Source of the DNA: Streptomyces cavernae
GTDB lineage: Bacteria; Actinomycetota; Actinomycetes; Streptomycetales; Streptomycetaceae
NCBI RefSeq assembly: GCF_004023625.1
Contig: NZ_RPDJ01000048.1
Span: forward strand, 1 to 64,000
Direction: 5' to 3'
Length of the DNA: 64,000 bases
This document shows positions 50,959-60,299 of the stretch, one piece after another (the stretch's first letter is position 1; each line of letters starts with the position of its first letter). The notes below the pieces were generated by a model, which did no database searches, had not been told where the DNA came from, and worked only from the letters and a program-made list of their open reading frames with translations. The translations under genes were made by a program, and so were the position numbers.

Positions 50959-51957
50959 GTGCTTGCCGCAACCGCCATCTCCCAGAGCGCCACCGCCCCC
51001 CTGTCGGGACTGGTCCTGCGCGACATACCGAAGCCCCGTGCGAAGCCCGGGTGGTCCCGGGTCCGCGTCGTGGCCTCTTCACTGAACATGCACGACCTGT
51101 GGACGCTGCGGGGCGTCGGACACCCCCCGGAGCGCCTGCCGATCGTCCTCGGCTGCGACGCCGCCGGATACGACGAGGACGACAACGAAGTCATCGTCCA
51201 CCCGGTGATCGGCGACCCGGACGCCGGCTTCGGCGACGAGACGCTGGACCCGAACCGGGCGCTGCTGTCCGAACAGCACGACGGCGCCTTCGCCGAGTAC
51301 ATGACCGTACCCATCCGCAACCTAATCCCGAAGCCCCCCTGGCTGTCCTTCGACGAGGCCGCCTGCCTGCCGGTCGCCTGGACGACGGCGTACCGCATGC
51401 TGTTCACCCAAGCCCGGATCCAGGCGGGCGACCGGGTGCTGGTGCAGGGCGCGGGCGGCGGCGTCGCCTCGGCCGCGATCAAGCTGGCGGTGGCGGCCGG
51501 GGCTGTCGTCTTCGCCACCAGCCGCAGCGCGGACAAGCGCTCCGAGGCGCTCACCTGGGGCGTGCGTGAGGCACTGCCCAGCGGCGAGCGGCTGCCGGAG
51601 CGGGTGGACGTCGTCATCGAGACGGTGGGCGAGGCGACCTGGTCACACTCTCTGAAGTCGCTGCGGCCCGGCGGCACGGTGGTGATCGCCGGGGCCACGA
51701 GCGGCGCCAACCCGCCCGCCGACCTGGGACGCGTCTTCTACCTCCAGCAGCGCATCATCGGCTCCACCGGCTGCACCCGCACCGAACTGGTCGCCATGCT
51801 CCGCATGCTCGAGGCCACCGGAGTCCGCCCGGTCATCGACCGGACGCTACCCCTCACCGACATCCACAAGGGCTTCCAGCTCATGCTCGACGGCAAGTTG
51901 ACCGGGAAGCTCGTCATCCACCCGCCTGTCTCACCAGAGTTAGGGACCTCCCCATGA
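50959..51957 (+). CDS. MDR-family oxidoreductase (zinc-type alcohol dehydrogenase/quinone reductase-like)
   Basis: 332 residues from GTG 50959. The GroES-like N-terminal domain (VVASSLNMHDLWTLRGVG, LGCDAAGYD) and a Rossmann domain with the cofactor loop VQGAGGGVASAAI mark the medium-chain dehydrogenase/reductase family. The catalytic-zinc Cys-His set of alcohol dehydrogenases is not evident, so a quinone-oxidoreductase-like enzyme is more likely. Cytoplasmic. It is followed 43 bases later by the SCO6745-family gene. Confidence 0.88.
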   Translation: MLAATAISQSATAPLSGLVLRDIPKPRAKPGWSRVRVVASSLNMHDLWTLRGVGHPPERLPIVLGCDAAGYDEDDNEVIVHPVIGDPDAGFGDETLDPNRALLSEQHDGAFAEYMTVPIRNLIPKPPWLSFDEAACLPVAWTTAYRMLFTQARIQAGDRVLVQGAGGGVASAAIKLAVAAGAVVFATSRSADKRSEALTWGVREALPSGERLPERVDVVIETVGEATWSHSLKSLRPGGTVVIAGATSGANPPADLGRVFYLQQRIIGSTGCTRTELVAMLRMLEATGVRPVIDRTLPLTDIHKGFQLMLDGKLTGKLVIHPPVSPELGTSP

Positions 51958-52000
51958 CTGAACAGCAACGTTTCATCCGCCACAGGACGGAGAGCCCTTC

Positions 52001-52888
52001 ATGACGCAGAACACGGACCGCGACAGCCTGGCCCTCGCACGCCGGACCTGGAGAGCTCTCGAGCCCTACCACGGGGCTGTCTACTTCTCGCCCGAAGCCG
52101 CAGGCCAGTACGCCGAGTTGGGCGTTGACGCCAGGACGGGGTACTTCGCGTCCCGTTCCGCCGCGCTCGGCGCCGCTCCGGCGGATCTGGTCATCGCCAC
52201 GTTCTACAATTTCAATCCCGAACTGGTGCGACGAGCCATACCCGCGGCATGGGAAGCCGCCACGCCCCAGAGGTTCGCCGCCGCCCGGCTCACCGGGATC
52301 GATACCACGCTCCGCCGCATCCTCGGCGCGGACGTCTCCTCACCGGCGCTCGCCCGCGCGGCGGAACTGGCTCGTGCCGCGGCTGAAGTGACCGTGCGCC
52401 ACCCACAAGGCCGCCCTCTCTTCGCCGCGCACGCCGCACTGCCGTGGCCGAGCGCACCCCACCTCGTGCTCTGGCACGCGCAGACCCTGCTGCGGGAGTT
52501 CCGTGGCGACGGTCACGTGGCGGCACTACTGACTGCCGGACTGAGCGGGATCGAGGCTCTCGTCACGCACGCCGCCGGAGGCGACATCGACGCAGGGGTG
52601 CTGCGCGACTCGCGGGCATGGACGCCGGAGCAGTGGGAACAGGCCGTGCAGAACCTGCGTGAGCGTGGATGGCTCGACGACGGACCTCACCTGGCCTTGA
52701 CCGAGGACGGTACGCGGCGCAGGGCGGAGATCGAGCACACCACTGACAGGCTGGCCGCCCTCCCTTACATCACGCTCGGTCCTGCCGCCTGCGCCGAACT
52801 CCGTTCGCTGGTGAGGCCGTTCAGTCTTGCGGTGGCCAAGGAGCTCCTGCCGTGGGCAGTTGACCGCCTCAGCGAAGAGAGTGCATGA
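52001..52888 (+). CDS. SCO6745-family protein (SalK-like)
   Basis: 295 residues of mostly helical protein: RTWRALEPYHGAVYFSPEA, ATFYNFNPELVRRAIPAAW and ALPWPSAPHLVLWHAQTLLR. The C-terminus is like a winged helix (NLRERGWLDDGPHLALTEDG). This is the recognised SCO6745 family of actinobacteria, function unknown. ATG 52001 has GGAGAG upstream. It probably forms a two-gene unit with the preceding MDR gene. Confidence 0.85.
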   Translation: MTQNTDRDSLALARRTWRALEPYHGAVYFSPEAAGQYAELGVDARTGYFASRSAALGAAPADLVIATFYNFNPELVRRAIPAAWEAATPQRFAAARLTGIDTTLRRILGADVSSPALARAAELARAAAEVTVRHPQGRPLFAAHAALPWPSAPHLVLWHAQTLLREFRGDGHVAALLTAGLSGIEALVTHAAGGDIDAGVLRDSRAWTPEQWEQAVQNLRERGWLDDGPHLALTEDGTRRRAEIEHTTDRLAALPYITLGPAACAELRSLVRPFSLAVAKELLPWAVDRLSEESA

Positions 52889-53273
52889 GAGAAGAGAGCG
52901 AGGCCGGGAATTTTCGACGGCAGGTCCCTTTCGACGCCCCTCCGAAGCAGCCGAGGTGCTCGCGGCGCTGCCCTGGCGCACATCGCCTGGCGTGTGGAGT
53001 TGAGGCGCCACGACCAGCACAGGCTTCTCACCTGGCTGGAGTTGCCTCCCTGAGCCGACCCCGCATGCGGTGCGCTCGGGTGTGGACGGACAGGTCGGCG
53101 CCATGGGGAAGGCACTGAGGAAGTTTCATCGTGATTCGTGCAGGTCAACGGCCGTGTTGTGACGGGCGGTTGGGCGAACTCGCGCTTGTCACGAGCGTGG
53201 GGGGCGTATCGAGTCGTGATCAATCTACGGGATTCGCCCTCACGGTGGGGCCTGGACCGGTAGGCCTTCTTGC
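52889..53273. other. 385-base gap with possible gene debris
   Basis: No gene. On the plus strand about 52985-53055 a frame ends AHIAWRVELRRHDQHRLLTW then LELPP-stop, coding-like but without start or known family. The downstream part is plain intergenic sequence. Confidence 0.35.
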
Positions 53274-53370
53274 GTGACGCGAGTGCAACTGACGGACGCC
53301 GCCTGGGAGTCATCGGGCCGTACCTGCCGATCGCAGCCTTCCGGCGTCCCGTGGCCATCGGTTCCCGGGT
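53274..53370 (+). pseudogene. IS5-type transposase, N-terminal fragment
   Basis: GTG 53274 opens MTRVQLTDAAWE; one frame over, IGPYLPIAAF continues the family consensus. A frameshift and early loss of similarity leave only the first 20 or so residues of an IS5-type transposase. Confidence 0.6.
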
Positions 53371-53613
53371 CCGGTCGCCGAGCGGTAGGGTGCGGGCAGC
53401 GGCCGACACATCGGCCCAAGCCCGCACCCTGGCCCATGACCAGGTCGCGCCACGGCAAGGTGCCCGCGGACCCCACACGAGGGTCCGGACTGTGAGCATC
53501 AGTGTGAGAGGCACGTCAACTTCCGGCGGCCGCACGGCCGTCGAGCCTTTGCATGCTGCTCTTCATCGCGCGCATCGGGTCATGGGGCCGGGCGCGGGAA
53601 TGGTGAGAGCCGT

Positions 53614-54196
53614 ATGACCAGCAGCCACGGCCGCAGGAGCCGAGCGAGGAACAAGAGCCGCCGCCAGGGTGCCGCGTACGCCGCCGCCAACGCCGGCACT
53701 CTCCACCAGCACGACAGCGGCCCGTCTCCCAAGGACCTCCAGCCGGCCGACCCCAGCCGGTGGGGGAGTGGGTACCGCGCCGGACATGCGGACTGCTTCC
53801 GGGCTGATCGGCGCGTGCATCCAGCGGTGCGCACCGTGCCAGGAGTCCCTCGCGGCGAAGCTCCTCGACGACGAGGATCCGATCGCGCTCGCGGTGACAG
53901 CCGCGTCCGTCTACAACCTGCACGTGGCCCACGAGCCGGACGCGGGAAGTCCCGCCGCCAAGTCCATCCGGTTCTTCTTGTTCGTCAAGCATGTCCGCTT
54001 GCACGGAGGTGACGCCCACCTGTTGCCGGTCATGGTCGAGAGGATGTCCCGCTCGGACCGCGCGGCGCTCCTGGACGACGCGCTGAAGCTGTGGACGCAT
54101 TACGAACCCGAGTACCTCGGGCCTTCTGCCCGGCCAGCGGGGCTTGCCGGACTTCACCGCCATCAGGGATGCGGCTGCCGCGCGACCCGGTGCTGA
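53614..54196 (+). pseudogene. Conserved-looking hypothetical protein with a G-run frameshift
   Basis: From ATG 53614 the first 51 residues (SSHGRRSRARNKSRRQGAAY to PADPSRWG) look genuine. At a five-G run (about 53762-53766) the frame is lost; removing one G joins it to VGTAPDMRTASGLIGACIQR and a helical domain (AAKLLDDEDPIALAVTAASV, AKSIRFFLFVKHVRL) ending at 54196. A third frame to 54378 may carry a further piece. No family recognised. Two Cys pairs (CIQRCAPC) stand out. Confidence 0.5.
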
Positions 54197-54374
54197 AGTC
54201 GGCGTCCACACCGCTGGCGGAGAGGGTCCGCCAGAGGGGATCGGCCCTGCTGTACGGCCTACTGCTCCCCGCCGGAATGCCGACCGATCCGGTATGCATG
54301 CCGGCCGTACACGCCCTCAGCCCTTTCGTCGACCGTCTGCGAACCGCCACCCCCTGCAAGGAGAACCGGACCAC

Positions 54375-54767
54375 ATGAGCGAGAACACCGAGAACCTTGA
54401 GCAGCTCGCAGAGGGCGCGGCCCGCTCTCTCGTCGCACTCGTCGCCGCCCTTCAGGGCCGCGGGGTGGAGTACCCGGGGGAGGCGTACCGCATCTACAGC
54501 TATCTCACCCGTACAGCGGGGGAGATGAGGACCGCCCTCGACCTCGTCGGAACCTCCGTCCAGGGCCTCCACGACAGGGGGCGCCTGATGTCCGACTGCC
54601 GGGGCGAGCCGCTCGACGACGTGCTCAAGCGCTTCACCGAGTCTTCCGGCAGGGCGCGGGACCTCGCGGGCGACCTGCACGGCAACTTGAGCCGGGCCCA
54701 CTGGGCGGTTGGTCACCTCGCGTACAAGGAGATGCCCGAAGAGCAGGAGTCGGCAGCGCGCAGTTGA
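54375..54767 (+). CDS. Small helical hypothetical protein
   Basis: 130 residues, almost entirely helical and acidic: EQLAEGAARSLVALVAALQG, GEAYRIYSYLTRTAGEMRTA and LSRAHWAVGHLAYKEM. ATG 54375 has AAGGAGA upstream, and its gene ends at a strong hairpin. No domain recognised. The start overlaps the end of a frame belonging to the preceding broken gene, so the two may be one operon. Confidence 0.7.
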   Translation: MSENTENLEQLAEGAARSLVALVAALQGRGVEYPGEAYRIYSYLTRTAGEMRTALDLVGTSVQGLHDRGRLMSDCRGEPLDDVLKRFTESSGRARDLAGDLHGNLSRAHWAVGHLAYKEMPEEQESAARS

Positions 54768-54810
54768 GCCTGTCTGTTCGGGGAGGGGTGATCCTCTGCG
54801 GGCGGAGTGA

Positions 54811-54842
54811 GTGAAGGCCGGGGCCGGGGTCCCGGCCTTCAC
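54811..54842 (+). terminator. 12-bp stem-loop terminator
   Basis: GTGAAGGCCGGG at 54811-54822 pairs perfectly with 54831-54842 around an 8-base loop, 43 bases after the stop of the helical hypothetical gene and before the convergent gene. Confidence 0.75.
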
Positions 54843-54882
54843 TCTGGCATGCGGCGGCTCGTCGACGCCCGCCGGTGAGTGC

Positions 54883-55674
54883 TCACGCGGTCAACTCGCA
54901 CGGAACTGCCTCATGAGTGAGTGACTGAGCCGGGCGCGCTCGACCTAAGTCCTCGACCGTCACCGTGCCCGTCCGGCTGCGGGCCGCCTTGGCCGTCTCG
55001 ATGAGAGCCAGCGCCACGTCCTCGGCCGTACGGGTCCGGTTCGGCGGCCGTCCGGCACCGAGTTCCTCGGTGATGCGGTGCAGCAGGGCCGCTTCGGCCG
55101 GCCCGGGCTCGCCGATGTTGAGCGAGCATGCCGCAACACCCGTGTCGACGATCAGACAGGCACAGGCACGCTGGAGCACCTCGTCGCTGACAGCGGCGAG
55201 CATGGATTTCCACGGATCGTGGGCCCGCAGCGCGGCGGCGTCGAACCGGAACCGCTTGCTGCCCAGGCCGTGCAGCGCCGGCCCCGGATCGATGCCGCCA
55301 CCGACCGGCTGCAACACCCGCATCAGATCAGGTTCGTCCGGCTCCGTGTCACGGACCACGAGACGGTGCGAGGTAGCGGGCTGTGAGGTGAGGTCACGGT
55401 CGATGGAGGAGAAAAGGAGATCCGAACGCAGACCCCGGCTGTCCTTGATGAAACTTTCCGCCGACAACGCGCGGTCGTGATCCGTGTGCTTGATCTGCAA
55501 TCGCTCGCGGCTGCCGGTGCCCCACTCACACGTGATGTCATCGAACCGGTCCCCGGCGAACATCTTCACGTCCACGGTCACCGACCTCGCACGTCCCACC
55601 GCCAGGTCCACCAGACGCAGCGCAGTGAGCAGATCTTGGTAGGCATAACCGAGGTGCGTCGGGCGCAACCCCAT
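54883..55674 (-). CDS. Putative DUF4297-like (PD-(D/E)xK) nuclease-domain protein, possibly truncated
   Basis: 263 residues from ATG 55674. The N-terminal GYAYQDLLTALRLVDLAVGR, then GDRFDDITCEW and RLQIKHTDHDRALS, form a (G-Y-x-Y-Q ... D-D ... Q-x-K) pattern like the nuclease domain at the front of Cap4/DUF4297 and some STAND-type defence proteins. Those proteins are usually much longer, with an ATPase or sensor domain; here the chain ends at 263 residues, and no such gene lies downstream. It may be a stub or a stand-alone nuclease. Assignment is by motif only. Confidence 0.5.
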   Translation of the reverse strand: MGLRPTHLGYAYQDLLTALRLVDLAVGRARSVTVDVKMFAGDRFDDITCEWGTGSRERLQIKHTDHDRALSAESFIKDSRGLRSDLLFSSIDRDLTSQPATSHRLVVRDTEPDEPDLMRVLQPVGGGIDPGPALHGLGSKRFRFDAAALRAHDPWKSMLAAVSDEVLQRACACLIVDTGVAACSLNIGEPGPAEAALLHRITEELGAGRPPNRTRTAEDVALALIETAKAARSRTGTVTVEDLGRARPAQSLTHEAVPCELTA

Positions 55675-55950
55675 GGTTACCTCCAGCGTGCCGTGTCTGC
55701 GCACGCCACCCCCCCGGCGCCCGCCGCACTCACCCTAACCGCCCCCGGTAACCGGCCGCGCGGGATGCGCGAACGGGGTATAGCGGCTCCGCAGCCCCGG
55801 CTTGGTCTCAGGGCGCCCCCTGGTTCCGGCGTACGCCTGAACGTGCTCAACCCCGTACAGAGGTGAACACGCTCAGTTGGGGATGCGCTGACCACGGGCT
55901 CTCGCCAGTCTGCAATGGACGGTCGACGGCGCCGGGCGGCCGGGCACTTC

Positions 55951-56874
55951 TCATGCCACCTTGATGACAACCTTGCCCGAGGTGTGACCGTTCTCGACGG
56001 TGGCGAGGGCGGCCGGGGCGTCGGAGAGCGGATGGACCGCGGTGATCACGGGTGCGAGGACTCCGTCGAGGGCCAGCCGGGCGGACCGCTCCAAGTTCTC
56101 CCGGTCGAGGCGCCGCTCGACGAAACGCCCACCGAGATCGGTCACAGACATATCACCCACGGCGATGACGTTGCGGGAATCTCGGGCCAGCGGAGCGACC
56201 TTCCGCAGCGAGGTGCCTCCGGCCAGATCGACGATCCCGTCGAAGCCGTCCGGAACCAGCTCGCGTGCCGCGGCGGCGACGTCCTCGGCGGTGTAGTCGA
56301 TGAACTGCACACCGATGGCCTCGGCCTGCTCGCGCTTGGCAGTACTCCCGGTGCCGATCACACGCAGCTCGCGCCCGATGGCCAGCCGGGCGACGACGAG
56401 GCCGACCCCGCCCCCGACCCCGTTCACCAGGACCGTGGCACCGGCCGGGAGGCCGAGCTGGTCGAGCACGTCCACCGCGGTCGTCCCGGCCACGGGCAGC
56501 GTTGCCGCCACGGTCGCGGACAGGCCCGACGGGATGCGCGCGGTGTTCGGCGCGGACAGCACCGTCGTCTCGGCGTAGGTGCCGCCACCGGTGAGTGCGA
56601 AGCCGAAGACCGCGTCACCCACCTCGAGCCCGTTTACGTCCTCACCCCGGGCGAGAACGGTTCCCGCTGCCTCCATGCCCAGCACACGGGGAAACGGACG
56701 CCCGCCGTCGAGCCCGTCGACCAGACCCGAGCGCAACATGTGGTCGAGGGGATTCACGCCGGCCACGTCGACCCGGATCAGCACCTCGCCGCGACCGGGA
56801 ACGGGATCGTGACGATCGAAGAACTCCTGCACCTCGGGCCCGCCATACCTGCCGAAACCCCACGCCTGCCCCAT
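55951..56874 (-). CDS. NADP-dependent MDR oxidoreductase (quinone reductase-like)
   Basis: 307 residues. GroES-like domain (GRGEVLIRVDVAGVNPLDHM, VLGMEAAGTV) and a Rossmann domain with VNGVGGGVGLVVARLA, then a C-terminal GKVVIKVA, as in zinc-free quinone oxidoreductases of the MDR family. It would reduce quinones or enones with NADPH. It lies next to a MerR regulator gene on the same strand, 106 bases downstream, a common regulator-target pair in actinobacteria. Confidence 0.9.
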   Translation of the reverse strand: MGQAWGFGRYGGPEVQEFFDRHDPVPGRGEVLIRVDVAGVNPLDHMLRSGLVDGLDGGRPFPRVLGMEAAGTVLARGEDVNGLEVGDAVFGFALTGGGTYAETTVLSAPNTARIPSGLSATVAATLPVAGTTAVDVLDQLGLPAGATVLVNGVGGGVGLVVARLAIGRELRVIGTGSTAKREQAEAIGVQFIDYTAEDVAAAARELVPDGFDGIVDLAGGTSLRKVAPLARDSRNVIAVGDMSVTDLGGRFVERRLDRENLERSARLALDGVLAPVITAVHPLSDAPAALATVENGHTSGKVVIKVA

Positions 56875-56980
56875 CTTCTGCCGCCTCCCGTGTGACCGAC
56901 CCGGTGATTCCGGGCTCCGCAGCCATCCTCACCTCTCACATCGATGTCAGGGGCAACGGACTGAGATGCAGGTCACAGCA

Positions 56981-57376
56981 TCAGACCGACCGTGCCGCCG
57001 ACTCCGGCGACATGGACAGCTTCGCCCGGTGCCGGCTGTTGGCCCTGATCAGCACGTCGAGCGCATCCCGGGTCTCGATCAGGTGCGCGATGTCGGCATC
57101 GATCTGGTCGCGCTGGCGCATCATCGCCGTGAACGTCTCCTCGGCGACGCCCAGGTCACCCGGGGCGTCCACACACGGCAGCACAGTCGCGATCACCCGG
57201 CTGGACATACCCGCGTCGAACAGCTGTTGGATGAGCGACACGCGCTGGACCGCTGCAGCGGAATAGTGCCGCTGCCCCGTATCGGAGCGTGAGCTGGTCA
57301 ACAGGCCCTGCTCTTCGTAGTACCGCAACGAGCGCGGACTCACGCCCGTGCGCTTGGACAGCTCGCCGATCCGCAT
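56981..57376 (-). CDS. MerR-family transcriptional regulator
   Basis: 131 residues from ATG 57376; the frame extends upstream but without family likeness. N-terminal MerR winged helix MRIGELSKRTGVSPRSLRYY, then a dimerisation coiled coil (MMRQRDQIDADIAHLIETRD). Only Cys69 (VLPCVD) is present, so a metal-sensing Cys cluster is absent and an organic or redox ligand is more likely. Probably regulates itself and the adjacent MDR oxidoreductase gene. Confidence 0.9.
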   Translation of the reverse strand: MRIGELSKRTGVSPRSLRYYEEQGLLTSSRSDTGQRHYSAAAVQRVSLIQQLFDAGMSSRVIATVLPCVDAPGDLGVAEETFTAMMRQRDQIDADIAHLIETRDALDVLIRANSRHRAKLSMSPESAARSV

Positions 57377-57529
57377 TCCTGAGAGTCTATGCTCGCGTGC
57401 TCCAGGGGCAGACCGCCGGCCAGTCATGGACACCCGCGGACACCGACACGGCCGCAGGGTCGTCGTCCCGGTCCCACGACTGAGCACGTTCGTCTGTACG
57501 GCTGAGCACTTTTCTCAGTACGCCGACCC

Positions 57530-57790
57530 CTGGGCTTGTCCTGGGCCTCTCGCAGCGGCCATTGGATCTCCTGCCGGTGGAAAACGTCCACCTGGGCGCC
57601 GAGCATGGCCGCGGCGATCAGCAGACCATCGGCCGAGTCGGGGTGGCGTGCTGCCCGTTCGGCGACCGCGTAGGGCGCCTCCACCTCCGGCTGCCGGGCC
57701 ACGGTGCGGGCGGTCACCTCCAGCCAGACGGCATCGTCGAGCCGGTCGGCGTAAGTAAACCGTCCCGCACCGGTGAGACGCCATCCGCTT
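57530..57790 (-). pseudogene. Unrecognised coding fragment
   Basis: The minus strand reads GAGRFTYADRLDDAVWLEVT, RQPEVEAPYAVAERAARHPD and SADGLLIAAAMLGAQVDVF with consistently G/C-ending codons, then loses that bias near 57530. Start and end are unclear. It looks like a piece of a real protein left at the junction with the IS region. Confidence 0.35.
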
Positions 57791-57889
57791 TCCGAACGTA
57801 ATCCGTTGGTTCGACTGTGATGGGCATGAACTCCGCTGTGGGGCAGGAGAGATGGGGCGATTCGTCCGCTCGCGTTGTGGAGGTGGCTG

Positions 57890-58261
57890 GTGCCGTCGGT
57901 GCTCGGTCTGCTGGAGGCCCGGGAGAAGAAGATCCGGGAAGAGGTGGCGCGACTGCGGGAGGAGGCCGAGCGGCTCCAAGTCGTGCTTGGTGAGGCGGAA
58001 CACGCACTTCAGCGGCTGGTGGATGCCCGTGCAACGGTGGCCGAGGTACTGGCCGGGCCGCCGTCCGCGGTCGCAGATCCGGTGCGAAGTGCTGTCACGG
58101 GATCACTGGTGCCGCACCGGGCCGACGGCATGACGGCGTCGGTCCTCTCGCCGGACTACCAGCGGATCGTGGCGGTGCTGCAGTCGGAAGCGGGCCGGGA
58201 GGGCATGCGGTGCCAGCAGCTGGCTGCGGCCCTGGGACTGGAGGCGGTCCCAGCGATCGTG
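57890..58261 (+). pseudogene. IS-associated coiled-coil hypothetical protein, C-terminally replaced
   Basis: GTG 57890 (GGAGG upstream) opens a coiled-coil region (REKKIREEVARLREEAERLQ, VVLGEAEHALQRLVDA) followed by SPDYQRIVAVLQSEAGREGM and CQQLAAALGLEAVPA, a layout remembered for Streptomyces hypothetical proteins near IS elements. At about 58262 it fuses in frame to an IS4 transposase, so its own C-terminal winged-helix-like part is lost. Confidence 0.5.
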
Positions 58262-59709
58262 CTCGCGCTCGGGTTGTTCGAGCACCTGGGTGCCGGGCTG
58301 GTGTGGGGAAAACTCGTGGCCGGACTGGCTGCCGCGGTGCCGCAGACGTCGGAGAAGGCCCTTCGCGATCTGCGTCGGAGGATCGGAGTGGTCCCGTTCC
58401 AGCGGCTGTTCGAGGTGCTGGCGGGCCCGTTGGCCCAGCCGTCCACCCCCGGAGTGTGCTACCGCCGCTGGCGGACGGTCGCCTTCGACGGCTGTGGGAG
58501 CTTGAACGTCCCCGACCACGAGCGCAACCGGTCCTGGCTCGGCCGCACGCCACGCCGCCATGGCCCTTCCGGCTACCCCCGGCTGATGTTGATGACCTGT
58601 GCGAAACCAGCACCCGGGGCCTGATCACCGCCGCCTTCGGACCCGCCTCGAAGGGCGAAACCGACTACGCCCACGAGCTGGTCAGCCACCTGACCTCGGA
58701 CATGCTTTTGCTGGCTGACCGCGCCTTCGACAGCAACAAACTGCTCGCAGACGTCGTGGCTCAGGGGGCGCAGTTGCTGATCCGTGCCACCAGCACCCGG
58801 CGTCCACCGGTGCTTGCGCTGCTGCCCGACGGCTCCTACCTCACCCGGATCGGCGGCGTCCGACTGAGGGTGATCGAGGCCGAGATCCGCTCCCGTACCG
58901 CCGACGGCGACGACTTCGGCGGAACTTATCGTCTGCTCACCACGCTGAGCGACCACCGCACCGACCCTGCAGACCGCCTGGTCGGTCTCTATCACGAGCG
59001 CTGGGAGATCGAGACCGCCTATCTGACTGCGTCACACCCTGCTCAAAGGGCGCGTTCTACGGTCGAAGGACCCGGTGGGCCTCACCCAGGAGATGTGGGC
59101 ACTCCTGACCATCTACCAGGCTCTGCGCTCGATGATGGTGACCGCAGTGGAGACAGTGCCCGGCTGCGATCCCGACCGGGCCGGCTTCACCGTGGCCCTG
59201 GAGGACGCGCGCGACACGGTCGTTGGCGTCGCTGGGACGGCTGCGGCCGCAACTCCGAGCGGACGCCTTGACCTGGTTGGACACATTGGCACCCGCGTCC
59301 TGAAGGCGTTGCTGCCCAAGCGCCGAATGCGGCTGTCCGCTCGCATCGTCAAGTGCGGTACATCTCGCTACAACATCTGGAACCGCGACGGGCGGCCTCG
59401 CGACAGTACGCCGATCACCCCGTTGTGATCACCGTGCATCCACCGGCTCTCCCCACCACGCATGCCCCAGACCGGGCCCCTTCCGGCCGCTGGGGACAGG
59501 TCTGCCGGATCTTGGCGGAGAACTCCAACCAGGCCATGCACGCCCGCGACATCGCAGGGCATCTCGGCCTCATCGCCACCGGGCGTGTGCTGAGCGGCTT
59601 CAACGCGCAGCTCTGCTACTGGGCGCGCAACGGCCGACTCATCCGTACGGCACCGAGTACGTACAAGATCCCTCTTCTCGAGGCCTTGACACCGTCAACA
59701 GAGCCTTAA
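58262..59709 (+). pseudogene. IS4-family transposase, multiply frameshifted
   Basis: DDE residues are visible: Asp in VAFDGCGSL, Asp in LLLADRAFDSNKLL and Glu in YHERWEIE. The frame shifts near 58600 (MTC | CETSTRGLI), near 59030 (LTA | LRHTLLKGR) and again near 59400, where a C-terminal winged-helix-like piece (ILAENSNQAMHARDIAGHLG) continues to 59709. The extreme N-terminus is replaced by the upstream fusion. Inactive. Confidence 0.8.
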
Positions 59710-59721
59710 CTTCGGGGCATT

Positions 59722-60049
59722 GATCCAGCATCACCCGGTGGCAGTAAGGGGTCCTTGCACTATGAGCGTCCGATGAGGTCGCGTGGTCTGGTGCCGTGCA
59801 TCGCAAGGCGCCGGAAGGTCCTCGTAGCGGAGCTACTAGGACCTTTTGGCAACGCGGCGATGGGGGTGCCCCCTGCTCGAGCGCAGCCGAGAGCTTGGGG
59901 GAGCGGTGCCAGACCACGCGACCCGCGCGGGCATAGTGCAAGGACCCCTAACTCTCCGGCCGGCCGCCCCGCCCCTCCAACCAAGCCGGGATCGGCAGCG
60001 ATGCCCGGACGACCTGCCATTCCGTCTCCGTCATGTCCGAGCCATAACG
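59722..60049 (-). pseudogene. IS5-type transposase N-terminus split by a MITE
   Basis: Reading from 60049: RYGSDMTETEWQVVRASLPI and PAWLEGRGGRPES, then the MITE, then YCHRVMLD on its far side. Deleting the MITE and one target copy (59745-59948) restores GGRPESYCHRVMLD, the expected transposase sequence. Similarity ends near 59722. Confidence 0.75.
59748..59948. mobile_element. 201-bp MITE with TAA target duplication
   Basis: Terminal inverted repeats of 17 exact bases (GGGGTCCTTGCACTATG at the left, reverse complement at the right) continue imperfectly for about 50 bases. TAA flanks both sides (59745-59747, 59949-59951). The core contains GGGGGTGCCCCCTGCTC, shared with the MITE at 31373-31583. 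No coding capacity. Confidence 0.88.
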
Positions 60050-60299
60050 TGGCAGACGCTGCGGGCCATCCACCGCATTGCCGAACCTGTGCGCGAGGCA
60101 GTCACACGTCCGTGACGACGAGTTGGACTCCACAGACCCGAGCGCGAAAGACTGCGGCAACAGGGCCTCCTGGAACTTTTCGGACGGGATCGCACCCCCG
60201 AACTACCAAGAGGCCCTGCTTCCATGCGTGGACCCCACCACGATCACCCGATCAGGACCCCCGTTCGACCAGACAAGCCCGTTGATCGGTAAGCGGATG

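Noticed and set aside
54144..54374. Separate gene upstream of the helical hypothetical protein
   Set aside because: Two competing frames with mixed third-position bias and no start; at best the tail of the broken gene at 53614.
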